Assembly: GCA_020848455.1 (NCBI GenBank)
Contig: JADLAB010000070.1
Location: 1 to 64,000 of the forward strand
DNA: 64,000 nucleotides
Reading direction: 5' to 3'
Source of the DNA: Polyangiaceae bacterium
Lineage (GTDB): Bacteria > Myxococcota_A > Polyangia > Polyangiales > Polyangiaceae
Part shown: one piece after another, positions 49,788 to 59,491 of the stretch
Layout: each line of letters starts with the position of its first letter
Position numbering within the stretch: position 1 is the stretch's first letter
Translations under genes and position numbers: made by a program
Notes under the pieces: generated by a model
The model's database searches: none
Seen by the model: only the letters and a program-made list of their open reading frames with translations
What the model was told of the DNA's origin: nothing

Positions 49788-50222
49788 ATGCGCCGCGCCT
49801 TCTCGGTGTCCATCTTCTGTCGTCACGCGGGTGCCGTGCTCCTCGTGCGCCACCGGCGCCTCGGCACGTGGCTCCCGGTCGGCGGCGAGGTCGAGCCGGG
49901 CGAGACGCCCCTCGAGGCGGCGCACCGCGAGACGCTCGAGGAGACGGGGCTCGTGGCGCGTTTCCCGCCCGCGGCGCCGGAGCTCGCGGTCGCCGGCACA
50001 CCGCCGGGCCTGCTCGGCTACGAGGAGCACGAGGCGGGCCACAAGGGCCTGCACATGAACTTCTGCTTCGTCGCCGACGTCGACGGGCGCGAGCTCGCGC
50101 CCTGCGACGAGTACCTCGAGCACCGCTGGGTGACCGAGACCGCCGGGCTCGAGCCCTGCCCCGACAACGTGCGCGCGCTCGTGTCGCGCGCGCTCGCCCT
50201 GCCCCCCGCCGCCGCGCGGTGA
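49788..50222 (+). CDS. Nudix hydrolase
   Basis: A 144-residue protein with a Nudix box, GGEVEPGETPLEAAHRETL, then EETGL (Gly-x5-Glu-x7-Arg-Glu-x2-Glu-Glu-x-Gly), within a compact fold beginning MRRAFSVSIFCRHAGAVLLV. It should hydrolyse a nucleoside diphosphate derivative. ATG at 49788. It is the last ordinary chromosomal gene before the accessory region. Confidence 0.85.
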   Translation: MRRAFSVSIFCRHAGAVLLVRHRRLGTWLPVGGEVEPGETPLEAAHRETLEETGLVARFPPAAPELAVAGTPPGLLGYEEHEAGHKGLHMNFCFVADVDGRELAPCDEYLEHRWVTETAGLEPCPDNVRALVSRALALPPAAAR

Positions 50223-50228
50223 CGCCGC

Positions 50229-50354
50229 TCAGGGCAGCGTGCCGGGGGTCGGTGGCAGGAACAGGCTCGAGACGAAGTTCGCGCGCGTCGTGACCACGTA
50301 CTCGGCCACGGGCTCGCCCGTCGCCGCGATCGACGCCGTGATCGTGGGCGACAT
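50229..50354 (-). pseudogene. 3' stub of a lost gene
   Basis: A 41-codon open frame (ATG 50354, stop at 50229) just after the Nudix gene, with protein-like, GC3-rich codons (GEPVAEYVVTTRANFVSS). Upstream of it the frame turns into low-quality Arg-rich sequence that overlaps the next gene. The simplest reading is the truncated C-terminus of a gene whose 5' part was replaced when the accessory region arrived. Confidence 0.4.
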
Positions 50355-50388
50355 CGGCCACGCGCCGCGGCCGAAGAAGCAAGCGCGC

Positions 50389-51066
50389 TCAGCTCCCCGC
50401 CGCCCGCCAGCAGCCGCACACCCCGCAATACGCAGGCGGGAAACACGGCTCTTGCGCCGCGCGCGGCTCATGGTCGAGGAGCGCCGTCACGGCCTGGAAC
50501 ACGACCAGGAACTCCCGGATGCCGGGCCGCCAAGCGACGAGGCCGGCACCCGCGGTCTTCAGGACGAGGTGGCTCGTGCCGGTGCCGGTGGCGAAGACCT
50601 GGAGGGACCACGCGAGCTTGATCTCCGCCCCGGAGCTGCGCCGCTTCCAGGCGAGGGACCCGACGGCCTCCTTGAGCGCGGGGTCGCGCCGGAGGCGCTT
50701 CTCGAGGGCCTTGTCGTCGTTCGTCAGCCAGTCGGTGCCGAGGAAGGTCGGGCGAGTGAGTGCGACGGGCTCACGCAGGCCGCCGCGGAGGGGCGCGTGG
50801 AACTCCCCGGGCACGAGGAGGTGCCCGTGGTATCCCTCCGCGTAGGCGAAGCGCAGGCCTGCGACCTCGAGCTCGAAGCGCTGCACCTCGGTGGGCTGCA
50901 CCTGCCCGCGCCCGGTCATGGCGAGCGAGGCGTGAAGCTTCACGTCCTCGAGGAGATCGCGCGCCTCCAGCTGCACGACCTCGGAGCCGAGCACCTCGAC
51001 GCCGAGCGCGTCGGCTTCATCGAGCACCGCGCGGCGCTGGTTTCCGACGATGAGCGAGCCGTCCAC
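50389..51066 (-). CDS. Unknown protein, divergent from the helicase
   Basis: A 225-residue protein without signal peptide or membrane segment. Long beta-rich first half (GLRFAYAEGYHGHLLVPGEF) and a helical middle (TNDDKALEKRLRRDP). The C-terminus is CFPPAYCGVCGCWRAAGS, a cysteine cluster that may bind zinc. No family recognised. It shares a 216-base upstream region with the drmD-like gene, so a regulatory or accessory defence role is possible but unproven. Confidence 0.65.
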   Translation of the reverse strand: MDGSLIVGNQRRAVLDEADALGVEVLGSEVVQLEARDLLEDVKLHASLAMTGRGQVQPTEVQRFELEVAGLRFAYAEGYHGHLLVPGEFHAPLRGGLREPVALTRPTFLGTDWLTNDDKALEKRLRRDPALKEAVGSLAWKRRSSGAEIKLAWSLQVFATGTGTSHLVLKTAGAGLVAWRPGIREFLVVFQAVTALLDHEPRAAQEPCFPPAYCGVCGCWRAAGS

Positions 51067-51246
51067 GGACCTCGGTTAGCCGCGGCGACCGCCGCCGGCA
51101 ACGCGCCCGAAGAATACATGCAACTCGCCCTCACCACGCACCGACCTCCCACCGTGACCGTCGTGGCGGCGAGCGCCGAAGCTCCAGGGCGAGTGAGATC
51201 CAGGAGCGCTCCCGACCGCCCCGGCAACAGCCGGCAACGACCGCCG

Positions 51247-51273
51247 TTGAAGCCGGCAGCTCCCCAGTACAAT
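51247..51273 (+). promoter_or_regulatory. Possible promoter of the drmD-like gene
   Basis: TTGAAG (51247-51252) and TACAAT (51268-51273), 15 bases apart, lie just before the ATG at 51283. TACAAT is a strong -10 match in this GC-rich setting. If used, transcription would start about 10 bases later, at or next to the start codon, giving a leaderless message; no ribosome-binding site is visible. The 15-base spacing is shorter than ideal. Confidence 0.4.
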
Positions 51274-51282
51274 GTCCTGCCG

Positions 51283-54200
51283 ATGGCGTCCGTGTCCGCG
51301 GCGGGGAAGAGGCAGGCGCTGTCGGTACTGTCGGCCGCCCGCCTGCGAGACCTGGCGGACCGGCTCGAGCTCGAAGTCGCGGACCGTCGCAGCAAGGACG
51401 ACCTGACGTCCGCGCTGGCCGATGGTCGCAGGATAGACTTCGGCGGCGTGCTCGCGCTCCTCGCCCGCGACGAGCTGAAGGCCATGTGCGGCGAGCTCGG
51501 CCTCGACGCCGCAGGGCGCGAGAAGGCGCTGCTGGTCGCGCGGCTGCTCGGACAGCCTCGGTCGTCGAGCCCGCCCGCCACGGTTGCGGCGGCCTCACCG
51601 GCGGCGCAGTCGCCGCGGCCAGGAGCCTCACAGGCGGAACCGGACCAGCCGGCTCTGAAGCGCGAGACCGGTGCCACGGCGGGCGCCGTGTCAGCCGTCA
51701 CGTCGGCGCCGGTCACGATCGTCCGGCAGGGCAGCGTGCAGCGACCGACCGCAGCGTCCGTGTTGCAGGTGCTGCCAAAGGTCCGGCTCCTCGACCTCGC
51801 TCGCGACGCGGGGCTGCAGCTCGCGCCTACCTCCACCAAGGAGGCGCAGGTCGAGCAGCTGCTCGCTGCGAACCTCCTCCGGTTCCGCGACCTCCTGCGC
51901 GCACTCGGTCGTGACGAGCTCAAGGCCGCGTGCCGTGCCCATGGCCTCGACGAGAGCGGTCGCGCCCGGCACATGCTGGCCGAGCGGCTGCTCAGGGCCC
52001 ATGGTGCCGCCGAGACGGTACCGCCGCCGCCGCTCTTCCACGCGCAAGAGATCCCTCGCTACGCCCCGCGCACCGGGGACATCGTAGCGGTGCGGCACCG
52101 GCAGTGGCTGGTCGAGGAGGTCGTTCCGCCACCGGCCGAGGGCCACGCGACTCGCGTGCGCATGGTCTGCCTGGACGACGACGCGGCCGGGCGCGTGCTC
52201 GAGGTGCTCTGGGAGCTCGAGCTCGGGGCCAAGGTGCTGCAGCCCGAGACACACGGCCTTGGCGAGGTGACGCACATCGACCCGCCCCGTCACTTCGGCG
52301 CGTACCTGCACGCCCTCAAGTGGAACGCGGTCACCGCGACCGACGCGAAGCTCTTCCAGTCGCCGTTCCGCGCCGGCATCGAGCTTCACGACCACCAGCT
52401 CACGCCCTTGAAGAAGGCGCTCGCCTTGCCGCGCGCCAACCTGTTCATCGCGGACGACGTCGGGCTAGGCAAGACCATCGAGGCGGGGCTCGTCTTGCGG
52501 GAGTTGCTGCTACGGCAGCGGGTCGAGCTCGCCGTCATCATCTGTCCGGCGTCCGTGTGCCTGCAGTGGCGCGACGAGATGCAGAAGCGCTTCGGCTTGC
52601 ACTTCGAGGTCATGAGCCGACAGTTCATCGCGCGCAGGCGCCAGGAGCGCGGCTTCGGCGTGAACCCCTGGAGCACCCACAGCCGCTTCATCGTGTCGCA
52701 TCCCGTCGTGCGCCGGCCCGAGTACCGCGACCCCCTGCTCCAGCACATCGGCGAACGTGCCCGGAAGAGCCTGCTCATCCTCGACGAAGCGCACGTGGCG
52801 GCGCCCGCCAGCGCCAGCAAATACGCCATCGACTCGCGCACCACGAAGGTCATCCGCGACATCGCGCCGCGCTTCGAGAACCGCCTGTTCCTGTCGGCCA
52901 CGCCGCACAACGGCCACTCGAACAGCTTCTCCGCTCTGCTCGAGATCCTCGATCCTCAGCGCTTCACGCGCGGCGTCCCCGTCGCGAGCGCGACCGAGCT
53001 CGAGGCCGTGATGGTCCGCAGGCTGAAGGCGGATCTACGCGACATCGGCGTCGGGTCGTTCCCGGTCCGCAAGCTCGTGCAGGTCGGGCTCCGTCACGAT
53101 GGCGCGCACTGGCACAAGCGCGAGCTCGTATGGGATCCGTCCACGCGGCAGCACAGCGAGGGGCACGCGGCGACGCTCGGCGCCGGCACGGAGTCACCGA
53201 CCCCGGCCGAGCTCGTGCTGTCACAGAAGCTCGCCGCGTACACGGCGCTCATGCGGCCCGAGAAGGGGCGCGGCAAGCTCGTGTTCATCAACCTGCAGAA
53301 GCGCTTGCTGTCGAGCGTGGAGGCGTTCTGCCGCACGCTCGAGCTCCACGCGCGCTCCGTGAAGGAGGGGCGCGCCGCCACACAGCTCGGGCTCGGGTCT
53401 GCAATCCGGCCACGTGCCACGAGCGACGAGGACGAGTACGGCGAGGACGACGACGCCCTCGATGCAGCGGACGGTGCCGAGGTCGAGAATGCGTCGCGCC
53501 TGCTGGCCTGCCCGGAAGGCACAGCACACGCCTTGCTCGACGACATGCTCAGGCTCGCCAGGCAGTACCGCGGTGCGGCCGATGCCAAGGTGCGTGCGCT
53601 CGTCGACTGGATCGCCCGCAACCAGTGCCCGGCCGTGCGGATCGGAGGGGCGACGCCGGGTCGCGGTGCCGACCGCCGCTGGACCGACCGGCGGATCCTC
53701 GTCTTCACCGAGTACGGCGACACCAAGCGCTACCTCTTGCAGGCGCTCGGCGCGGCCATCGACGGCACGGATGGGGCCGATGAGCGCATCTTGCAGCTCC
53801 ACGGCGGAATGAGCGACGAGGAGCGCGAGCGCGTGCAGCGCGCCTTCAACAGCCCGCCCGACGAGCACCCCGTGCGCATCCTGCTCGCGACCGATGCGGC
53901 CCGCGAGGGCGTGAACCTTCAGGGCCATTGCGCCGACCTCTTCCACTACGACGTCCCGTGGAACCCGGCCCGCATGGAGCAGCGCAACGGCCGCATCGAC
54001 CGCGCCTTGCAGAGCTCGCCGGAGATCCGCTGCCACTACTTCGTCTACCCGGACCGCACCGAGGATCTCGTGCTCGACAAGCTCGTGCAGAAGATCGAGA
54101 CCATCCAGCGCGAGCTCGGCTCCTTGTCCGGCGTCCTCATGGACCGGCTCGCCGGCGTGCTCGAGGATGGCATCGGCGAGGGCACGAAGGCGCGGCTCGA

Positions 54201-55311
54201 CAAGGCCGAGGAGCTCGGCAGCCGGCGCGCCACCACGGTGGCCGAGCTCGAAGGCGCACGCCGCGAGAAGGACAAGCTGCGCCGCGAGGTCGAGGAGTGC
54301 GGCGCCATCCTCAACCGCTCTCGCGCGGTGATGGAGTTCGACCCGGCGCTCCTTCGCGACGCCATCGACGTCGGCCTCGAGCTGGCGGGCGCGCGCTCTC
54401 TTCAGGCATCGGAAGGCTCGGGCCCCAAGCAGGCGTGGCTCCTGCCCGAGCTGCCCGCGTCATGGGCGCGCACCATCGACTGGCTCCGACCGCCGCGGGC
54501 CCGCGACGAGGCGTTCTGGGACTGGCGCAGGCGTCCGCCCCAGCCCGTGCTCTTCGTGCCGCCCCCCAAGATGAACAGCGCGCTCGTGCAGCTCCACCTC
54601 GAGCACCCGTTCGTGCAGCGCATCCTCGGGCGCTTCCTCGCGCAGGGCTACAGCGCCCACGACCTCAGCCGCGTGACCGTCGTCCGGAGCCGCCACGACT
54701 CGCTCGTCCGCGTCATCGCGTTCGGTCGGCTCTCGCTCTTCGGTCCCGGTGCGGCGCGCCTGCACGACGAGCTCATCTCCGTGGCGGCGCGGTGGTTTGA
54801 AGGCTCCGCGCAGGAGCTGCGCCCCTTCGCCGAGGACGCCGACCGGAAGTCCATCGAACGGCTCGAGCAGATTCTGACCGAGTCGCCCACGCTCGAGGCG
54901 CTCTCGCCGAACGTCCTCACGCGCGTGACCGAGGCGGCCCCACGCCTCTTCGGCGAGCTCTGGCCGCACATCCGCGCGGAGGCCGATGCCAAGGGGCACG
55001 ACGCTACGCAGCGCCTCGGCCAGCGAGCGCGCATCGAGGCGGACGCGCTCCGCGGCATCCTCGAGGCCCAGCGCACCGCCATCGAGGGCGAGCTCCGCCG
55101 AAGGCTGCAGCTGCCGCTCGACTTCGGCGACTGGGACAAGAACGAGCGCGATCAGTTCGCCGACGACAAGAAGCACATGGAAGGGCGCCTCGGTTCCATC
55201 GAGCGCGAGCTCGAGACCGAGCCGCGCGAGATCGAGGCCGGGTACCGCGTGCTGCGCCACCGGCTCGAGCCGGTCGGGCTCGTCGTCTTGTGGCCGGCTA
55301 CGAGGGCATGA
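51283..55311 (+). CDS. drmD: DISARM DrmD-type SNF2 helicase with SAP-like repeats
   Basis: A 1,342-residue superfamily 2 helicase. Residues 13-90 and 160-240 are two copies of an N-terminal helical module with the SAP-like phrase 'L-x-R-D-E-L-K-A-x-C' (LARDELKAMCGELGLDAAGR and LGRDELKAACRAHGLDESGR). A linker and a wing (260-330) lead to the helicase core: ADDVGLGKTIEAG (Walker A, 391-398), LLILDEAH (501-504 acidic), LSATPHNGHSNSFSALLEIL and, in the second lobe, LLATDAAREGVNL and QRNGRIDR. A coiled helix follows (EGARREKDKLRREVEECG). This is the DrmD pattern of class 1 DISARM defence. It overlaps the methyltransferase start (ATGA). Confidence 0.78.
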   Translation: MASVSAAGKRQALSVLSAARLRDLADRLELEVADRRSKDDLTSALADGRRIDFGGVLALLARDELKAMCGELGLDAAGREKALLVARLLGQPRSSSPPATVAAASPAAQSPRPGASQAEPDQPALKRETGATAGAVSAVTSAPVTIVRQGSVQRPTAASVLQVLPKVRLLDLARDAGLQLAPTSTKEAQVEQLLAANLLRFRDLLRALGRDELKAACRAHGLDESGRARHMLAERLLRAHGAAETVPPPPLFHAQEIPRYAPRTGDIVAVRHRQWLVEEVVPPPAEGHATRVRMVCLDDDAAGRVLEVLWELELGAKVLQPETHGLGEVTHIDPPRHFGAYLHALKWNAVTATDAKLFQSPFRAGIELHDHQLTPLKKALALPRANLFIADDVGLGKTIEAGLVLRELLLRQRVELAVIICPASVCLQWRDEMQKRFGLHFEVMSRQFIARRRQERGFGVNPWSTHSRFIVSHPVVRRPEYRDPLLQHIGERARKSLLILDEAHVAAPASASKYAIDSRTTKVIRDIAPRFENRLFLSATPHNGHSNSFSALLEILDPQRFTRGVPVASATELEAVMVRRLKADLRDIGVGSFPVRKLVQVGLRHDGAHWHKRELVWDPSTRQHSEGHAATLGAGTESPTPAELVLSQKLAAYTALMRPEKGRGKLVFINLQKRLLSSVEAFCRTLELHARSVKEGRAATQLGLGSAIRPRATSDEDEYGEDDDALDAADGAEVENASRLLACPEGTAHALLDDMLRLARQYRGAADAKVRALVDWIARNQCPAVRIGGATPGRGADRRWTDRRILVFTEYGDTKRYLLQALGAAIDGTDGADERILQLHGGMSDEERERVQRAFNSPPDEHPVRILLATDAAREGVNLQGHCADLFHYDVPWNPARMEQRNGRIDRALQSSPEIRCHYFVYPDRTEDLVLDKLVQKIETIQRELGSLSGVLMDRLAGVLEDGIGEGTKARLDKAEELGSRRATTVAELEGARREKDKLRREVEECGAILNRSRAVMEFDPALLRDAIDVGLELAGARSLQASEGSGPKQAWLLPELPASWARTIDWLRPPRARDEAFWDWRRRPPQPVLFVPPPKMNSALVQLHLEHPFVQRILGRFLAQGYSAHDLSRVTVVRSRHDSLVRVIAFGRLSLFGPGAARLHDELISVAARWFEGSAQELRPFAEDADRKSIERLEQILTESPTLEALSPNVLTRVTEAAPRLFGELWPHIRAEADAKGHDATQRLGQRARIEADALRGILEAQRTAIEGELRRRLQLPLDFGDWDKNERDQFADDKKHMEGRLGSIERELETEPREIEAGYRVLRHRLEPVGLVVLWPATRA

Positions 55312-58300
55312 CCATGAGCGACCTCGAGCGCAAGTTCCACGAGACCTGGCTCGGCATGGTCCAGCCCATCGAGGGCTTGGTCGTGTCGGTGCCGGTGCTC
55401 GTCGAGGCGCAGTGCATCGAGCGGCAGACGCCCGAGGTGCAGCAGAAGCTCTCGGCGCTCTGTCCGGCCGAGGACGACGGGAGCCGCGCCGTCCGCGATC
55501 TCGGCGCACTCTTCTCGGAGGTCCTCGGCCTGACGCCTGACCTCTTCGACGTCGGTGAGGCGCTGCCCGACGATCTCTGCCTCTATGTGCCGGAGGGCCG
55601 GCAGACGATCCGGCCGACGATGGCGTTGCGGAAGCTCGTCAGCGCACCTGCTGCGGTCGCTGGCGAGCGCTACGTCGCGCTCGTCTGGGATGTCGCTGCC
55701 GCGGCCGCGAACGCTCGAAGCGGCAGGGAGCCGACCGCACCGGCACACCCGGGCCCGGACGCCTCCGCCATCGGTCTCGACCTCGACAAGCCCGAGACGC
55801 TGACCGGCCCGTGGGAGTACCCGGCTGCGGCCAAGCTCGACCGCCTCTTGCGCCAGTGTCGGGTGCCCATCGGGATCCTCACGAACCGGGAGGTGGTGCG
55901 CCTCGTGTACGCGCCGCACGGCGAGTCGAGCGGGCACATCACGTTCCGCATCGACGACATGACCACCGTGGGTGGGCGGCCCATCCTCGACGCCTTCGTG
56001 ATGCTGCTGTCGGCGACGCGCTTCTTCGGTGTCGCCGAGGAGCACGCGCTCCCGGCGCTCCTGGCCGAGAGCAGGAAGCGGCAGGCGAACGTCACGAACG
56101 AGCTCGCCGAGCAGGTGTTCGATGCCCTGCAGATCCTGCTCCACGGCTTCGAGGCGGCGGCCGAGCGCGATGGTCGGGATCTCCTCGACGACGCGCTCGC
56201 TCGCGGTGGCGACCACCTCTACAAGGGCCTGCTCACGGTGCTCTTGCGGCTCGTGTTCCTGCTCTACGCCGAGGATCGCGGTCTCCTGCCCATCGAGCAG
56301 CCCGTCTACGCCGAGCACATGAGCGTGCTCGGGCTCTTCGACGAGCTGCGCGAGGACGCGGGCGCGCACCCCGACTCGATGTCGCGGCGCTTCGGCGCGT
56401 GGGGCGCGCTCGTCGCGCTCTTTCGCGCGATCTACCTCGGCGTCGAGCACGGTGCGCTCCGCATGCCGGCGCGGCGCGGCGCGCTCTTCGACCCGCACAC
56501 GTACCCCTTCCTCGAGGGCTGGGGACCGGCCGGGGGCGCGCCCATCGTGATGGCCGAGGATCGCGCGGCCGTGCGGGTCCCGACCGTCGACGACGAGACC
56601 GTGTTCCGCGCGCTCGAGAAGCTCATCGTATTCGAGGGCCAGCGGCTCTCGTACCGCACGCTCGACGTCGAGCAGATCGGCAGCGTCTACGAGGCGCTCA
56701 TGGGCTACCACGTGCTCCGTTGCGACGCGCAGGCTGTGTGCATGCGACCGAACGGCATCTGGCTGACCGCGGCCGAGGTCGTGGGCGTGCCTGCGAGCCG
56801 CCGGGCGAAGTGGCTCAAGGACGAGCTTGCGTTGAGTGCCGCACAGGCCGACAAGCTCGCGTCCGGGATCGAGGTTGCCAAGGGTGAAGCCGCGGTACTC
56901 GACGCGCTCGGTGAGTATGGTAAGGGCCGACGCCGCGCCAAGGAGGAGGCCTTCGGCACGGGCGCGGGCGATGGCACCTGGTCGACTTGGCGCGCCAAGG
57001 CGGGGCAGCTCGTGCTCCAGCCCGGCTCGGAGCGGCGGCGAACGAGCTCGCACTACACGCCGCGGAGCCTGTCGGCGCCCATCGTCCGGCGCACGCTCGA
57101 GCCGCTCCTCGCCTGCATGGGCCCCGAGCCCGCGTCCGAACGCATCCTGCACCTCAAGGTGTGCGACCCGGCGATGGGCTCGGGCGCGTTCCTCGTCGAG
57201 GCGTGCCGGTTCCTCGGCGACGCGCTCCTCGCCGCCTGGACCCGGGAGGGCAAACTCGACGCGATCGCAGGCGCGCACGACGACCCAGTCCTGCACGCGC
57301 GGCGCATGGTCGCGCAGCGCTGCCTCTACGGCGTCGACAAGAACGACGCCGCCGTCGAGCTCGCGAAGCTCTCGCTGTGGCTCGTCACGCTCGCCAAGGA
57401 GCTGCCGTTCACGTTCCTCGACCATGCGCTCCGTCACGGCGACTCGCTGGTCGGGCTCTCGTTCGACCAGATCAGGGCCTTCCACTGGAAGCCCGAGAAG
57501 CAAGTGACCTTCGCCGAGGTGCTGCTCCGCGAGGCCCTCGACGAGGCCATCTCCATCCGGCAACAGATCCTCGAGCTCGCGTCCGAGCCCACCGCCGAGG
57601 CCCAGCGCGAGAAGGAGCGCCTGCTCGCCGACGCGGCCGACGCCTGCGACCGGGCGCGCCTCATCGCCGACCTCGTCGTCGGCGCGTTCTTCGGCAAGGC
57701 GAAGGACAAGGAGCGCGAAGAGGAGCGGCGCCGCCGGCTCGTGCTCGTCGAGCGCTGGCTCGCGGGCGACGCGGCAGTCGGGGAGGAGCTACGCGCGCTT
57801 CAGGCAGAGATCCGGGCGCGGCTACCGATCTTCCATTGGATGCTGGAGTTCCCCGAGGTCTTCTACGCCGAGCGGCCCGACCCGCTCGATGACGCGCGCG
57901 TGAATCGGGCGGCGTACATGGATGCGTTCGTGGGGAATCCGCCGTTCCTTGGGGGCATGCAGGTCTCCGGCGAGAGCGGAGCGTCCTACGGTGCCTGGCT
58001 GCCCGTGCTCCACGAGGGAGCTTCGGGCAATGCCGACCTCTCCGCCCATTTCTTCCGCCGCGCGCACGCCCTGCTTGGAGCTCACGGGACTATCGGACTA
58101 ATCGCCACGAATACTATTGCTCAAGGCGATACCCGAGAGACAGCACTGAAGTGGCTCGTTCAACGGGGCGCGCTCATCTTCGACGCAACTCGCACAATGC
58201 GCTGGCCAGGATCTGCCGCGGTTGCGGTTGCGGTTGTTCACGTTGCAAGCGGCACCGTCCGAGACCGAGTGGGCGAAGCGGTCCGGCTCGACGGCGCCGC

Positions 58301-59414
58301 CGTCGGTGCAATCAACTCGAGGCTTCGGGCGGGCCAGGAGAGAGCCGACCCAGAGCGGCTGCGTGCGAACTTCGGCGTATGCTTCTTCGGCGCCACGCCC
58401 CACGGGTCGGGATTCTTCCTCGATAGCGACGAGCGCGCCAGATTGGTCGCCGCACATCCACCGAACGCGCGCCGCATCTTCCCGTATATCGGCGGAGAGG
58501 AGATCAACCGAGATTACCACCAGCGGCCTTCTAGGTTCATTATCAACTTCGGCGCGGCAACGCTCGAAGAGGCACAGCAGTGGCCCGACCTTTTGAGTAT
58601 TGTGGAAGAGAGGGTTCGTCCTTTTCGTGAGCAGCTGCGCGCGGATAGCCCAGCAGGCGCCTTTCGCAGGAAGTACTGGTGGCGCTTCGCAGGCACTGCA
58701 GACGACCTGCGCGTTGCGGTGGATGGGCTCTCGCTATGCCTAGTAACCTCTCAGGTCTCCAAGCACCTATGCATGAGCCGCCAGGAACCTGGAAGCGTCT
58801 TTAGCAAAGAGCTCTGTGTCTTCGCGCTCGACAGCTCATCCGCCTTCGCTGTGCTGCAGTCGCGTCCGCATGAGGCTTGGGCAAGGCTGCTGTGTTCATC
58901 CATGCGCACGGACCTCCGGTACTCCGCGTCCGATGCGTTCGACACCTTCCCATTCCCTCAGCCCGACCCCCGCACTGTCATCCCGCGCCTGGAAGACCTC
59001 GGCGAGCGCCTCTACTCGATGCGCGCCAGGTACATGCTCGACACCCAGCAGGGCCTGACGCAGACCTACAACAAGCTGAAGGATCCAGCCTGCCACGACG
59101 CGCCCATCGTCGAGCTGCGCCGACTGCACGATGGAATGGATCGCGCCGTCCTCCAAGCCTACGGCTGGGACGACCTCGCCGCCTCGGTGCCGCTGTTCTG
59201 CCCACGGACGACCGCCGAGGAGAAGGCGCTCGAGGCCTTCCAGGACGAGGTCATCGACCGGCTGTTCGTGCTGAATGGGAAGCGCGCCGAGGAGGAGCGG
59301 CTCGCGGGAGTTGGCGGGGGGAAGAGGGGGAAGCAGGCGGGGCGGGGGAAGAAGGCGGGGACGGGCGGTGGGGCGGGGGATCCGGGTGGGCAGGGATCGC
59401 TCGGGTTTGGGTGA
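55308..59414 (+). CDS. DrmMI-like Eco57I-type DNA methyltransferase
   Basis: A 1,368-residue adenine-type DNA methyltransferase. The N-terminal 350 residues include an HsdR-like segment (RVPIGILTNREVVRLVYAP), with no clear PD-(D/E)XK site. Motif I is VCDPAMGSGAFLVEA (Asp 620) and the catalytic motif is GNPPF (877-880), as in Eco57I, PglX and DrmMI. About 400 residues after it form the target-recognition part, and the last 40 residues are a Gly/Lys-rich tail. The ATG at 55308 overlaps the helicase stop (ATGA). In class 1 DISARM the partner gene is drmMI, so this assignment is partly contextual. Bases about 58,080-58,930 have much lower GC than the flanks. Confidence 0.78.
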   Translation: MTMSDLERKFHETWLGMVQPIEGLVVSVPVLVEAQCIERQTPEVQQKLSALCPAEDDGSRAVRDLGALFSEVLGLTPDLFDVGEALPDDLCLYVPEGRQTIRPTMALRKLVSAPAAVAGERYVALVWDVAAAAANARSGREPTAPAHPGPDASAIGLDLDKPETLTGPWEYPAAAKLDRLLRQCRVPIGILTNREVVRLVYAPHGESSGHITFRIDDMTTVGGRPILDAFVMLLSATRFFGVAEEHALPALLAESRKRQANVTNELAEQVFDALQILLHGFEAAAERDGRDLLDDALARGGDHLYKGLLTVLLRLVFLLYAEDRGLLPIEQPVYAEHMSVLGLFDELREDAGAHPDSMSRRFGAWGALVALFRAIYLGVEHGALRMPARRGALFDPHTYPFLEGWGPAGGAPIVMAEDRAAVRVPTVDDETVFRALEKLIVFEGQRLSYRTLDVEQIGSVYEALMGYHVLRCDAQAVCMRPNGIWLTAAEVVGVPASRRAKWLKDELALSAAQADKLASGIEVAKGEAAVLDALGEYGKGRRRAKEEAFGTGAGDGTWSTWRAKAGQLVLQPGSERRRTSSHYTPRSLSAPIVRRTLEPLLACMGPEPASERILHLKVCDPAMGSGAFLVEACRFLGDALLAAWTREGKLDAIAGAHDDPVLHARRMVAQRCLYGVDKNDAAVELAKLSLWLVTLAKELPFTFLDHALRHGDSLVGLSFDQIRAFHWKPEKQVTFAEVLLREALDEAISIRQQILELASEPTAEAQREKERLLADAADACDRARLIADLVVGAFFGKAKDKEREEERRRRLVLVERWLAGDAAVGEELRALQAEIRARLPIFHWMLEFPEVFYAERPDPLDDARVNRAAYMDAFVGNPPFLGGMQVSGESGASYGAWLPVLHEGASGNADLSAHFFRRAHALLGAHGTIGLIATNTIAQGDTRETALKWLVQRGALIFDATRTMRWPGSAAVAVAVVHVASGTVRDRVGEAVRLDGAAVGAINSRLRAGQERADPERLRANFGVCFFGATPHGSGFFLDSDERARLVAAHPPNARRIFPYIGGEEINRDYHQRPSRFIINFGAATLEEAQQWPDLLSIVEERVRPFREQLRADSPAGAFRRKYWWRFAGTADDLRVAVDGLSLCLVTSQVSKHLCMSRQEPGSVFSKELCVFALDSSSAFAVLQSRPHEAWARLLCSSMRTDLRYSASDAFDTFPFPQPDPRTVIPRLEDLGERLYSMRARYMLDTQQGLTQTYNKLKDPACHDAPIVELRRLHDGMDRAVLQAYGWDDLAASVPLFCPRTTAEEKALEAFQDEVIDRLFVLNGKRAEEERLAGVGGGKRGKQAGRGKKAGTGGGAGDPGGQGSLGFG

Positions 59415-59491
59415 CCGGCGGGCTGTTCGCTAGGCCGCACGAGGAGCCGGACGCGGGGCAGGGCCTGCACGCCGAGCGCGCCGCGTGGCCG

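Noticed and set aside
55290-55307. Start of the methyltransferase at the upstream GTG
   Set aside because: The ATG at 55308 gives the ATGA overlap seen for many gene pairs here and matches the family start better.
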